From JABDGV01 sp964577935 (lineage in GTDB: Bacteria; Chlamydiota; Chlamydiia; Chlamydiales; FEN-1388), in contig CAZOAJ010000004.1 of NCBI GenBank assembly GCA_964577935.1, positions 62,001-126,000 on the forward strand: a stretch of 64,000 bases of DNA, written 5' to 3'. A model generated the notes under the pieces. The model did not search any database, was not told the DNA's origin, and worked only from the letters and a program-made list of their open reading frames with translations. Made by a program: the position numbers and the translations under genes. Shown here in pieces: positions 44,020 to 52,757 of the stretch. Every line of letters starts with the position of its first letter. The stretch's first letter is position 1.

Positions 44020-46030
44020 AAGATGACTCATTGAGCTTCTTGAGCATTTCTAGTTTCTTACGCGCATATGGATTGTCAGGACGCAGTTTAATCGCTTTGT
44101 CAAAGTGTTCATATGCTCGTAAAAGATCCTTTTGCACACCGACTCCATCTTCCATTAAAAGAGCTCCGAGGCGGCAATGAGCAAATGACTCATCAGGATT
44201 GATAGTCAATGCTTTTATATAATAATCATGCGCTTTCAATCGATCTTTGGGAACAGATTGTCCTACACCTATCCGGTACGTTTCGCCTAAATAAGCATGA
44301 AATAGAGAAGAGTTCGGCTCATTGTGTGCTTTGTTTAAAAGCTCTTTATAAAAGTTTTCTAATCTATCCTCTTCAAAAATAGAGGACCATTCTTCGTCGT
44401 AGAGGAGGTTTAAATAACCAATAATCGCGCTATTATTTTGAGGTGTTGCACCTGAAGCATCTTCAAAATGTTGAAAGGCTTTTTTCAGATTCTGATCAAC
44501 TCCTATATCTCCTCGTTGATACAGCAGGCCAAGCGACGCGTGTGCTGAAGAATTATCATCTAACTCTATAGCTTTTAGTAACTGTTGTTCTGCAAGTTTC
44601 GGGTCTTTTTCTATACCTTCGTCCCCGTTTCGCAAGATTTCACCTAGATAAGCATAAGCATTACTTAATGACACACCACAATCAACAGCAGTTTTGAGAT
44701 GAGAATAGGCCTCTTGTTTTTTTACAGGGACTGTATCAGAGTCTTCAAACAATAAACATCCCAAATAGGCATGCGCCAGTGGATTTTTCGGGAGTAGCTT
44801 GATAGCATTCTTATAATATTCATAGGCCCGCATCCTATCTACTTCAACACCACTGCTTCCAATCTCATAGATCCTGCCAAGAGCCGTGTGAGCCCAACTA
44901 GAAGTCGAATCAAGCTCAAGTGCCGTTGTAAGATGAATAAATGAATCTTTAAAATCTTGAACATCTCTTCCTAGATCCTGAAGCCACAAACCAAGGTATG
45001 TGTGTGCAAGAGCACAATTTCGATCAATTGTTAGAGCCCGAACGAAATGGTCTTTAGCTCCATCTAAATCTGGAGGAAAAAGATCTCCTTTGCCATACCA
45101 CATCAATCTGCCTAAAAATGTAACAAGAACCGCGGCTTTAGGGTCCATTTCAATATATTTCTTAAGAAGTCCGATGGCGTACTCTATGTCACATTCAGCT
45201 AAATGAATCCAGGCGGCTTCATTTACAGGCTCGCAGCAAAGAGCCATCTCTAAGCACTTTTTTGCCTCCTCAAGATTTGGGGCTACGACAGGGAGGCCAT
45301 AAGTATAAATCCTACCTTTAAGAGTTAATGCAAGAGTATTATCTGGACTCTTTTGCAATATTCTATCAAGCGTCTTATGAACAAAAGAACTAGAAAGCCA
45401 TTCATCTACACAAAGACATGCTCCAAGACGGGGATCCAGAGTACGCCTATATAAAGAATATAGATTTTTTTTAAAGCTCTGCATGTCGATATGCTTAAGC
45501 GCAAAAAAAGCATCTTTAATATCGTTGTATATCAATTCAATGATAAAGGAAATATCTCCATTTGCATCTGCTTGCTGATTCTCTAAAGTGCGTAGCGCAA
45601 TTTTGATCTGCATCTCCACACGAGTGATTAAGTCCAGGCCTTGTAAAGCAGTGGCAAACTCAAATACTAATTTAAGTATTTCGTCTCTCTTTCCGTTCTT
45701 TTGAGAACTCTCATTACTTTCTAAATCAATCATTTGAAATTCGGAAAACTCATCTGAAGAGATCCTATTCCAAAGATAGTGCAACTTGATGGATGTCAGC
45801 CTTGTGTTAGGATCCTCAATTTTTTTACTCGTTCTAAAGTAAGAACTCAGTTTCAAGGCATCGTAATAACCAACTCTTTTCCCATTATTTTCTATTACAG
45901 CCAAAAGCAAAGGTCTCGACTTTTGAAAAGAAACAAGATTAGAAACCATTTCGCACGAAATGGTGCACATTTCATTTTCGATTTCACGAAGTGGTACGGT
46001 TAGATGAGATGTTTGTGTTACAGGATGCAT
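44018..46030 (-). CDS. Sel1/TPR-repeat protein A
   Basis: A 670-residue repeat protein. From about residue 225 to the end there are roughly twelve helix-turn-helix repeats of Sel1/TPR type, e.g. KAAVLVTFLGRLMWYGKGDL, NAYAYLGEILRNGDEGIEKD and FAHCRLGALLMEDGVGVQKD. The N-terminal 110 residues form a separate domain shared with the next gene (LVSFQKSRPLLLAVIE, then YYDALKLSSYFRTSKKIEDP and KLHYLWN). There is no signal peptide. Sel1 proteins scaffold protein complexes and are common in amoeba-associated bacteria. Paralogous to the gene at 46084-48306. Confidence 0.88.
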   Translation of the reverse strand: MHPVTQTSHLTVPLREIENEMCTISCEMVSNLVSFQKSRPLLLAVIENNGKRVGYYDALKLSSYFRTSKKIEDPNTRLTSIKLHYLWNRISSDEFSEFQMIDLESNESSQKNGKRDEILKLVFEFATALQGLDLITRVEMQIKIALRTLENQQADANGDISFIIELIYNDIKDAFFALKHIDMQSFKKNLYSLYRRTLDPRLGACLCVDEWLSSSFVHKTLDRILQKSPDNTLALTLKGRIYTYGLPVVAPNLEEAKKCLEMALCCEPVNEAAWIHLAECDIEYAIGLLKKYIEMDPKAAVLVTFLGRLMWYGKGDLFPPDLDGAKDHFVRALTIDRNCALAHTYLGLWLQDLGRDVQDFKDSFIHLTTALELDSTSSWAHTALGRIYEIGSSGVEVDRMRAYEYYKNAIKLLPKNPLAHAYLGCLLFEDSDTVPVKKQEAYSHLKTAVDCGVSLSNAYAYLGEILRNGDEGIEKDPKLAEQQLLKAIELDDNSSAHASLGLLYQRGDIGVDQNLKKAFQHFEDASGATPQNNSAIIGYLNLLYDEEWSSIFEEDRLENFYKELLNKAHNEPNSSLFHAYLGETYRIGVGQSVPKDRLKAHDYYIKALTINPDESFAHCRLGALLMEDGVGVQKDLLRAYEHFDKAIKLRPDNPYARKKLEMLKKLNESS

Positions 46031-46083
46031 TATTACCCACGTATATTCTTAAAAAGAGGTGTAACTAAGACTTGAAAGCAATC

Positions 46084-48306
46084 TCATGCCTGAAGAATTT
46101 GCTCTATTATATTTAACTTCGAAGTAACATATCGTTGATTTGGGCAAAGTACCAAAGCCCTTTTCAAATAACAAGAGGCTTGTTTAAGATCCACAGCAAG
46201 CCCTTGGCCACCCTCAATCAAAAGGGCTCCTATACGGGATAGAGCAAATATATTGTTTTGATTACTGCTCAGACTCTTCATGAAAAATTCATGTGCTTTA
46301 GAAGGATTTTTATCCAAAAAACCCTCTATTCCTATGCGATATAATTCGCCATGATATGCAAGCGCAACTGCGGATTCATGGTTCTTTTGAAGATTATCAG
46401 CAGCCATTTCATATAAATTACGTAACTCGTCTTGCGGGAAATAACCCCACTCTTCCTCAATCAAAAAATTACAATAATAAGTAAGAGATAATGTATCTCG
46501 AGAAATTTCATAATATTTTTTGAAGTGGATATATGCCTTTCCAATATTTGGGAGAGTAAGGTTTGCCAATGGACTTCTTAGTCTTGTTCGATATAAAAGC
46601 CCTAGCGATCTGTGAACCAAAGGAGAAATACTGGAAATTGTCGTAGTTTCAAGTGCCTTAAGTAGATATTTTTCAGCATTGAACAGATCACATTCAATAC
46701 CGACTCCACCAGTCCTCAAAAGCTCCCCAAGATGGTAATAACAACGAGGATCTTTACATCCCAGGCTTAATGCCTTTGTAAGGTATTCATATGCAAGCTT
46801 CTGATTCATAGGCTCCTCATCAAACCCATTCATCATAAGCAAGCCCAAGTACATATGTGAAATATCACAGCCAGGATCTAATTCTATAGACTTCTGAAGA
46901 TGTTCATGAGATTTTTTGAAATTCGGCTTCAAGCTTTCCATCCCTTCAAAAAATATCGCTCCTAAAAGAGAATTGATGGCTGAGGCTCTAGCCGGCATAT
47001 GAAGTGCCTTATCCAAATAAAACAAGGCTTTTTCAATATTTTTTTTGACCCCATTACCAGAAATTAAAAGCCTGCCAAGCAGCTCACAAGATGATGAATT
47101 TGGATTAAACTCTACAGCTTTTTTATAGTACTCATAGGCCTGATTATGATCAGGTTGCACTCCAAATATTCCGTAGTAAAAACAGTCACCTAACCTCTTA
47201 TAAGCTTTCTCATTACGAGGGTCTATTTCAATAATTTTATGTAAATATTGAACAGCCTGTTCTTGTTCATTCAGAGAATTTGTATTTGCTCCTAAGATAT
47301 TAGCGAGACAAAAATAAGCTAAAAGACATCTTGAATCGATTTTAAGAGCTTTTTCAATTAACTCCTTGGCTTGCTTCAAATTATCGCCCTGATTTTCTTT
47401 AGAATTCTTTAAAACTACGTGTGCCGAAAAAGTTAAAAGGATTGGATTCTCAGGTTCTTTTAAAAGCTCCTGCCTGATTAATACTGTTGCTCGCTCCATC
47501 GAGATTTCTAAGAGATTTTTCCAAGCTTGTAGATTGTCATTTCGAAGACATATGGCTCTTTCAAAACAGACACGTGCTACCTGATCTTTTTGCTCGACAA
47601 AACAATCTTCTCGCCTATGCCTCAATCCTTTTATCGTGAGTGCTAAAACATTACCAGGATCTTTTTGCAAGATAGAGTCTAATTCTTCATCTATAAATGA
47701 TGTTTCGATCTCATCTAAGCAGAGGCAGGCTGCAAGACGATTATCTTGCGTCCTCTTATATAATTCTTGAAGAGACTTCTTATAATCACTCATATAAACA
47801 TATTTTATATTGATAAATTCAGTGATAATCTCGTCGTATATAAGTGCAATGAGTTTGTCCAGACTCTCATTCTTTTGATCTTGTTCGTAATTGATATATC
47901 TCAAAGCTGTCCTAATCTGCGCATGAATTCGTTTAGCTATATCAGGCTCTAGGCAAGCAGCTGAGACATCAGAAAGTTTCTGCAAATTTGCTTCACTAAG
48001 AAATTCGTTTGCTTTGGTTTCGATTCTGCCAAATTCTGTAAAGGTATTACGAGCTATGAGATTCCAAAGATAGTACACCTTTATTGATGTTTCTTTGGTT
48101 ATGGGGTCTGCAATCTCTTTTCCTGCACTAAACTTATGAGTAAGCTCTCGTGCATCAAAATACTTATTCGAATGGTCCGCATACTCAATAATTGCCAACG
48201 CAAATGGGCGCTTATTTTGGTAAGATACGAGGCTGCCAATTTCTTGATCTCTTATGCCGCAGACCTGTTGTTGAAAATTTTTTAGCTCAACTGACAAAGG
48301 CACCAT
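46084..48306 (-). CDS. Sel1/TPR-repeat protein B
   Basis: A 740-residue paralogue of protein A, with the same N-terminal domain (LVSYQNKRPFALAIIE, FDARELTHKFSAGKEIADP, VYYLWN). About thirteen Sel1/TPR repeats follow (e.g. EKAYKRLGDCFYYGIFGVQP, SSCELLGRLLISGNGVKKN and CYYHLGELLRTGGVGIECD). The two genes are tandem with a 53-base gap and probably form one unit, B first. No membrane segment or signal peptide is seen. A role as scaffolds or host-interacting proteins is inference. Confidence 0.88.
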   Translation of the reverse strand: MVPLSVELKNFQQQVCGIRDQEIGSLVSYQNKRPFALAIIEYADHSNKYFDARELTHKFSAGKEIADPITKETSIKVYYLWNLIARNTFTEFGRIETKANEFLSEANLQKLSDVSAACLEPDIAKRIHAQIRTALRYINYEQDQKNESLDKLIALIYDEIITEFINIKYVYMSDYKKSLQELYKRTQDNRLAACLCLDEIETSFIDEELDSILQKDPGNVLALTIKGLRHRREDCFVEQKDQVARVCFERAICLRNDNLQAWKNLLEISMERATVLIRQELLKEPENPILLTFSAHVVLKNSKENQGDNLKQAKELIEKALKIDSRCLLAYFCLANILGANTNSLNEQEQAVQYLHKIIEIDPRNEKAYKRLGDCFYYGIFGVQPDHNQAYEYYKKAVEFNPNSSSCELLGRLLISGNGVKKNIEKALFYLDKALHMPARASAINSLLGAIFFEGMESLKPNFKKSHEHLQKSIELDPGCDISHMYLGLLMMNGFDEEPMNQKLAYEYLTKALSLGCKDPRCYYHLGELLRTGGVGIECDLFNAEKYLLKALETTTISSISPLVHRSLGLLYRTRLRSPLANLTLPNIGKAYIHFKKYYEISRDTLSLTYYCNFLIEEEWGYFPQDELRNLYEMAADNLQKNHESAVALAYHGELYRIGIEGFLDKNPSKAHEFFMKSLSSNQNNIFALSRIGALLIEGGQGLAVDLKQASCYLKRALVLCPNQRYVTSKLNIIEQILQA

Positions 48307-48630
48307 ATTTTCCTACAAATTATTTTTGTATAACATAATAACAAATTATCAATTGGTTCTGAATATAAGTTAAATTCACAAAAATTCGATTACAAACAAA
48401 CTAGAGATATCCATACACTGGGTGTATTTAAGAATATCTAGATATACAGAACATGTGTAATAAAATTTTATTTTTACATCATGTCATATTCTAAGAAGAA
48501 ATTTCTCTTTTCTTGCTTCCCTCAATATATTTTTGACTATTTTGCGACGAACTGACAAATTTAATCTTTAAATTTGTCAGTTCTGTGCTATGATCAGGTT
48601 TGTATGATTACAAATGCGAAGGAGGGTTTT
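48307..48630. other. 324-base gap holding a long perfect hairpin
   Basis: A divergent region between Sel1 protein B and a small secreted gene. It contains a perfect 16-bp inverted repeat at 48549-48583 (listed separately). No other gene or RNA was recognised. Confidence 0.5.
48549..48583. repeat. Perfect 16-bp inverted repeat upstream of a secreted gene
   Basis: GAACTGACAAATTTAA (48549-48564) is followed by three bases and its exact reverse complement (48568-48583). It ends 47 bases before the ATG at 48631 and has no T-run. It could be an operator or a transcript-leader hairpin. Confidence 0.8.
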
Positions 48631-48867
48631 ATGAAAAATAAAGCCTTAATTTTTGGTCTTTGTCTTTTTTTTATGTCTCAGCTTCCGTTGGGCTCTTCGG
48701 CTATGGCAAATTCACCACGCCAATCTGGGCCTTATGATAGTCTCAATGAGATACCTCCTGATGAACCAGATACTCCTCCTGAAATAGGCAACAGTGTTGG
48801 GCCCTATTATTACCCAATGCCTGCACAGCCTGCACCACAGCAATCGCAAACGAACAGCGGTCCTTAA
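48631..48867 (+). CDS. Small secreted Pro-rich protein
   Basis: A 78-residue protein with a signal peptide (residues 1-25, LIFGLCLFFMSQLPLGSSAMA). The mature part is short, acidic and Pro/Gln/Ser-rich (IPPDEPDTPPEIGN and YYYPMPAQPAPQQSQTN), with no cysteines. The start ATG 48631 has a strong AGGAGGG ahead and is preferred to ATG 48574, which lies inside the inverted repeat. It shares the bases AGGAGGGTTTTATG with the next small secreted gene, so the two may be co-regulated. The function is unknown. Confidence 0.75.
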   Translation: MKNKALIFGLCLFFMSQLPLGSSAMANSPRQSGPYDSLNEIPPDEPDTPPEIGNSVGPYYYPMPAQPAPQQSQTNSGP

Positions 48868-48877
48868 TTCATTCTCA

Positions 48878-48911
48878 AACAAGAGGAGGAAAAATATTTA
48901 CTCCTCTTGTT
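48878..48911 (+). terminator. Hairpin after the small Pro-rich gene
   Basis: AACAAGAGGAG (48878-48888) pairs perfectly with CTCCTCTTGTT (48901-48911) across a 12-base loop. It starts 10 bases after the stop codon. The T-run is poor, so termination is likely but not certain. Confidence 0.65.
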
Positions 48912-48967
48912 ACGTCTTATTGACCTAGAAATATTTAAACAAAAACAAATGATTAAATTTTTTATGT

Positions 48968-48973
48968 TATAAT
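48968..48973 (+). promoter_or_regulatory. -10 box (TATAAT) of the His-rich gene
   Basis: An exact TATAAT lies 37 bases before the ATG at 49010, after the upstream hairpin. No clear -35 element is seen. It supports separate transcription of the His-rich gene. Confidence 0.45.
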
Positions 48974-49009
48974 AAAGAACGAAAAGATAGCTCTCAATAG
49001 GAGGGTTTT

Positions 49010-49498
49010 ATGAACTTCCTTAACAGGTCATTTTTCTGCGGTTGCTTTCTCTTTCTAGGAAGCTTAACTGCTCAACCCACAACTTCTTCTCAGACAAGCA
49101 CGTCAAGTACGCCCAATTCTAGTGTATCATCTTTATCCTCTACAACACCAAACACACCCGTTATTCTTCCATATAGCGATATCAATTACTATGACACCAC
49201 CCCAGTTGTTGCTCCAGGCGTTGGCTACTTTGGAGCAGATGTAGTAGCCCCAGGTTATTATGGTGGCTCATACTATACTAACCACCGCGGATATCACGAC
49301 TGGAACCATCATGATTGGAGCCACAACAGTAATTGGAACCATCATGATCTTGCTGGCATTGCCCGACATGATGGAAGAGGCACTGGCGTTGCGAATCACA
49401 CCCGCACTGCAGCTCATCATAACCAGGCTCATCATGTTCAAGCCCATCATAGCGGTGGTCATGCTGGAGGCCATCATGGTGGAGGTCACCGAAAGTAA
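49010..49498 (+). CDS. Small secreted histidine-rich protein
   Basis: A 162-residue protein with a signal peptide (residues 1-21, FFCGCFLFLGSLTAQ). A Ser/Thr-rich spacer (TSSQTSTSSTPNSSVSSLSS) is followed by a Tyr/Gly region and a His-rich tail (residues 93-162, including WNHHDWSHNSNWNHHD and GGHAGGHHGGGHRK). Such tails bind Ni, Zn or Cu in other proteins. The Shine-Dalgarno and start (AGGAGGGTTTTATG) are identical to the neighbouring small secreted gene. No enzyme motif is seen. Metal storage, buffering or surface attachment are possible. Confidence 0.78.
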   Translation: MNFLNRSFFCGCFLFLGSLTAQPTTSSQTSTSSTPNSSVSSLSSTTPNTPVILPYSDINYYDTTPVVAPGVGYFGADVVAPGYYGGSYYTNHRGYHDWNHHDWSHNSNWNHHDLAGIARHDGRGTGVANHTRTAAHHNQAHHVQAHHSGGHAGGHHGGGHRK

Positions 49499-49853
49499 CG
49501 CAGGTGGCTTGAGCCTTGATTAAGACGCCCTGAGATGTTTTTTATGGGAAATTTTGCGGGAGAAGTACACCTACTTCTCCCAGAACTAGTGGTTGCTCAC
49601 TTTACATCATTCTTTTTAAGTATCTTTGCCTAGATTGTCTGAAGAGATATTTAAATGAGCTATTTTCATCTTGCCAGAGGACAATTAAGGAAGGGTTTGT
49701 TTTGCCCCTTATTATAAAAGGCATATAAACACCTTTAATCGATATTCGCATTTAGTAGCCCATCCTGTTTTTTAAAATATCTTTTAAAATTTGTAGCAAA
49801 TATTATTTGAACGTAGTTAGATAATATGAAACTAATTCATTCCAGGCCTGATC
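49499..49853. other. 355-base gap with terminator hairpin
   Basis: Apart from the hairpin at 49558-49581 no gene or RNA was recognised. It also holds a 14-base match (GGTTTGTTTTGCCC, 49694-49707) to the idi terminator region at 43961-43974. Confidence 0.5.
49558..49581 (+). terminator. Hairpin after the His-rich gene
   Basis: GGGAGAAGTA pairs perfectly with TACTTCTCCC across a 4-base loop, 59 bases after the stop codon. The stem is strong, but no T-run follows. Confidence 0.6.
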
Positions 49854-50897
49854 ATGTCTCTCAACTGGGCTCAAAGATTCTCTTACAGCCTTCTCACTAT
49901 TCTTGCAGTCGTTACTATTGGAGGAGGCACCTACCAATACGTACATACAAAGCTCGATGAAACAGCTTACCCTCCACCAGGAAAACTTGTTGACGTAGGC
50001 GGATATCAAATTCACATGCATGCTACAGGAGAAAAAGGACCTGTGGTAATTTTGGACGCTGGACTACGATGTAATTGCCTTGATTGGGCACTTGTTCAGC
50101 CCGAAATTGCTAAATTTGCACGGGTTCTCAGCTATGATCGAGCAGGAAATGGGTGGAGTGAGCAAAGCTTACTTCCAAGAACAAGCCATAATATGGTGCT
50201 CGAACTGCACACCCTTTTGCAAAACGCCCAAATTCCTGGCCCATATATTCTTGTTGGACATTCATTCGGAGGACTAAATGCTCGGCTCTATGCAAGTCAA
50301 TATCCAGATGAAGTCTCCGGTATTATTCTCGTCGACTCGCCCCATGAAGATCTTATGTACGAATCCCCTCCAAAGCCATCTCGAAGCCTCTACCAGGAAT
50401 TTCTCTATCATCCGGCAGTGCTGACTGTAGGCTCATATTTGGGCGCTACGAGGTTATATCACTATTTTCAACGAGATCAAATGCTGCCTAAAGAATTTCC
50501 TCACGAATTACGACAGCCTTATCTAGCTCTTGTAAGCTCTGCAAAATTCATAGAAACAGTTTCTCAAGAATTAGATTTATTTAAAGAAAGCTTAAGAGAG
50601 ATCAAAGAAGCAAGAAGCAATCTGGGTGAAAAACCTCTTATAGTTATCACAGCAAGCAAATGCCCGAGAAGCATTGATACTGGATACCCTCAACAGTGGC
50701 TCAGTGATGTGTATCTTATGCACAGGATCCTTCAAAAGGAACTCGTTGAATCATCACGATATGGGAAACAAATTATTGCAGAGAGAAGCGGCCATCTGAT
50801 CCTTCATGATCGCCCTGATATTATAATTAAGGCAGTTTCTGACATGATCGAATTAACGAATCCGAATGAAAACAAATTCATATGTGCAACCGAATGA
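49854..50897 (+). CDS. Alpha/beta hydrolase, membrane-anchored
   Basis: A 347-residue hydrolase with an N-terminal helix (residues 6-26, FSYSLLTILAVVTIGGGTY) that anchors or exports it. The nucleophile elbow is LVGHSFGGLNARLYA (Ser), the acid follows in the strand IILVDSPHED and the catalytic His lies in ERSGHLILHDRPD. The layout GKLVDVGGYQIHMHATGEKG is typical of the lipase/esterase-like group. The substrate is unknown; lipid or ester hydrolysis in the periplasm is likely. AGG precedes the ATG by seven bases. Confidence 0.88.
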   Translation: MSLNWAQRFSYSLLTILAVVTIGGGTYQYVHTKLDETAYPPPGKLVDVGGYQIHMHATGEKGPVVILDAGLRCNCLDWALVQPEIAKFARVLSYDRAGNGWSEQSLLPRTSHNMVLELHTLLQNAQIPGPYILVGHSFGGLNARLYASQYPDEVSGIILVDSPHEDLMYESPPKPSRSLYQEFLYHPAVLTVGSYLGATRLYHYFQRDQMLPKEFPHELRQPYLALVSSAKFIETVSQELDLFKESLREIKEARSNLGEKPLIVITASKCPRSIDTGYPQQWLSDVYLMHRILQKELVESSRYGKQIIAERSGHLILHDRPDIIIKAVSDMIELTNPNENKFICATE

Positions 50898-51120
50898 ACG
50901 AAGGTATTAATCATTAGTATTTTCCCACTTAGAAATAAGCCCACGTAGAGATCTTTGACCTAAAATAAAAAAATTGCTTACTGTTGAATTATACGTAAAT
51001 AACCGCTCGTTCTTTCCGGGCATCAGACTTCAAGCATATTCGTGGAGGATGCTTTAAAAGAGCCGGCAGATTGTGCGTAACGTAAGTAAATAACAAATCC
51101 TATAGCTGCGAGGGTTAAGT

Positions 51121-51600
51121 ATGAACCAAGATACAGAGTATATGAGAAAGGCTATCGAGCTGAGTCGACGCGCCTCAATCATAGAAAAATCAGGTGGGGT
51201 ATTTGGCGCAGTTGTTGTTAAAGATGGTAAAATTATCTCCGAAGGATATAACCAGGTGATCCGTCATAATGATCCGACCTGGCATGCAGAAGTTCATGCA
51301 ATTCGTGAAGCATGTAAAAAACTTGGGACTCCCCACTTGGATGGATGTATTCTCTATTCAAGCGCTGAGTGCTGTCCTATGTGCCTTTCAGCTGCCTATT
51401 GGGCCCACATCAAACATATCTACTACGGGGCAACAACCCAAGACTCTCTTAAGTATGGCGAATTTCAGGACATTGATATTCTTGATGAATTGCGAAAAGA
51501 TCCAAAAGATCGCCGTATCAAATTTACTGAGATAATGCGTCCAGAAGCAGTCGAAGTCTGGAAAGAGTTTTCTCAGATGCCAGACCGGGCGCGATACTAA
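51121..51600 (+). CDS. guaD: Guanine deaminase, cytidine-deaminase fold
   Basis: A 159-residue deaminase converting guanine to xanthine. Zinc ligands are His55 and the cysteines of the CPMC motif: TWHAEVHAIREA and SSAECCPMCLSAAYWA. The usual PCPMC is CCPMC here, which keeps the two ligand cysteines. The middle (KSGGVFGAVVVKDGKIISEG) and the C-terminus (FSQMPDRARY) match Bacillus-type GuaD. GAGGG precedes the ATG by six bases. It would allow salvage of guanine as purine or nitrogen source. Confidence 0.87.
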   Translation: MNQDTEYMRKAIELSRRASIIEKSGGVFGAVVVKDGKIISEGYNQVIRHNDPTWHAEVHAIREACKKLGTPHLDGCILYSSAECCPMCLSAAYWAHIKHIYYGATTQDSLKYGEFQDIDILDELRKDPKDRRIKFTEIMRPEAVEVWKEFSQMPDRARY

Positions 51601-51648
51601 GTCGATGAGTATTTGTAAGACATACTTAGAAGCTGTTGGATTTGAAGA

Positions 51649-52682
51649 ATGACTCTGACGCTCCAAAATGAAAATATCATTTCTCTAAGAGTGCGAATTA
51701 CTTCATCCAAGCTAGGCACCTTCATAAATTGGCAATCGAGTTTAAATAGCTCTATTGGGAAGTTTCATGGTTTTGTAAGTTTAGAGATTATCGCCCCCCA
51801 GGGATCGATGCAAACAACTGTCCACTCTCCACCAATAGCAGAAATGGGAGCAACAATGGTTCTCATCCAAGCCATATCTCTCCTGAAAACTCATGGTTAA
51901 TAACCCAGCGTTTCTATGATCCTTTGAGTGCAGAAAAATGGCTCGCTTCAATAGAACATAAACAACTCATGCAGCAGCTCGGCTCGTTTGTTCAATCTTG
52001 TGATATCATTGAAGAAGTATCGAAAGAATCGAGCCTAAGGAACGGTGTTACAGAAGTATTCGTAACACGAGTTCCTCGAGAAAAAGAAAAAAACTATCAA
52101 GAATGGCTGGCTAAAATCCATGCAGCCGAAGCCCTCTTCCCAGGCTTTCGTAGCGTCTATGTTCAATCGCCAACTCAAAATCAATTGAACAAGAATGGAT
52201 CTGGAAAGAGTTGGATTACTTTTTTGCAGTTCGACACTCCAGATCACCTCGACCATTGGCTTACCTCAAAAGAACGTCTTAATATCTTAGAAGAATCATA
52301 CTCCCTGATTGAGACCTTAGAAAGTCACAGAGTAATATCTCCTTTTGCTGGGTGGTTTAGCTCCAAAATGACCGGACAAATAGCCCCTCCCTTATGGAAA
52401 CAGACAATGCTCGTCTTACTCGTGCTTTTTCCAATAGTAATGGTTGAATTCAAATTTCTTCTTCCTCATTTGCAAGGAATCAATCAAGCATTATCCACTT
52501 TTTTGGCAAATGGGATAAGCGTCTGTTTGATATCATGGCCAATGATGCCTCTTGCTATACTCTCTCTCAGCTGGTGGCTTACCCCAACAGAAGCTCATAG
52601 AAAATATAAAAATGTCCTCGGGACGATATTTGTAGTCCTTCTCTACATTATTGAAATCGCATACTTCTGGAATAAGAGTTAA
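51649..52682 (+). pseudogene. Two-domain ABM monooxygenase-like membrane protein, frameshifted
   Basis: Two reading frames together encode one protein. The first frame (51649-51900) encodes half of an antibiotic-biosynthesis-monooxygenase (ABM) domain (LRVRITSSKLGTFINWQ, HGFVSLEIIAP). The second frame resumes it (NSWLITQRFYDPLSAEKW), gives a second ABM domain (EVFVTRVPREKEKNYQEWLA, FPGFRSVYVQ) and ends in three hydrophobic helices from about 52390. The second frame is open upstream to a run of six C at 51794-51799. One extra C there would give a continuous 344-residue protein. Whether this is a real mutation, phase variation or a base-call error cannot be told. Without the repair, the second half could start at TTG 51924. 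Confidence 0.8.
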
Positions 52683-52757
52683 ATATTTGTAAGAGCGTAG
52701 AATGGGATAGATTGTTACAATTCATGCCGCTTAACGCCTTTCAAACAGCTCATTATT

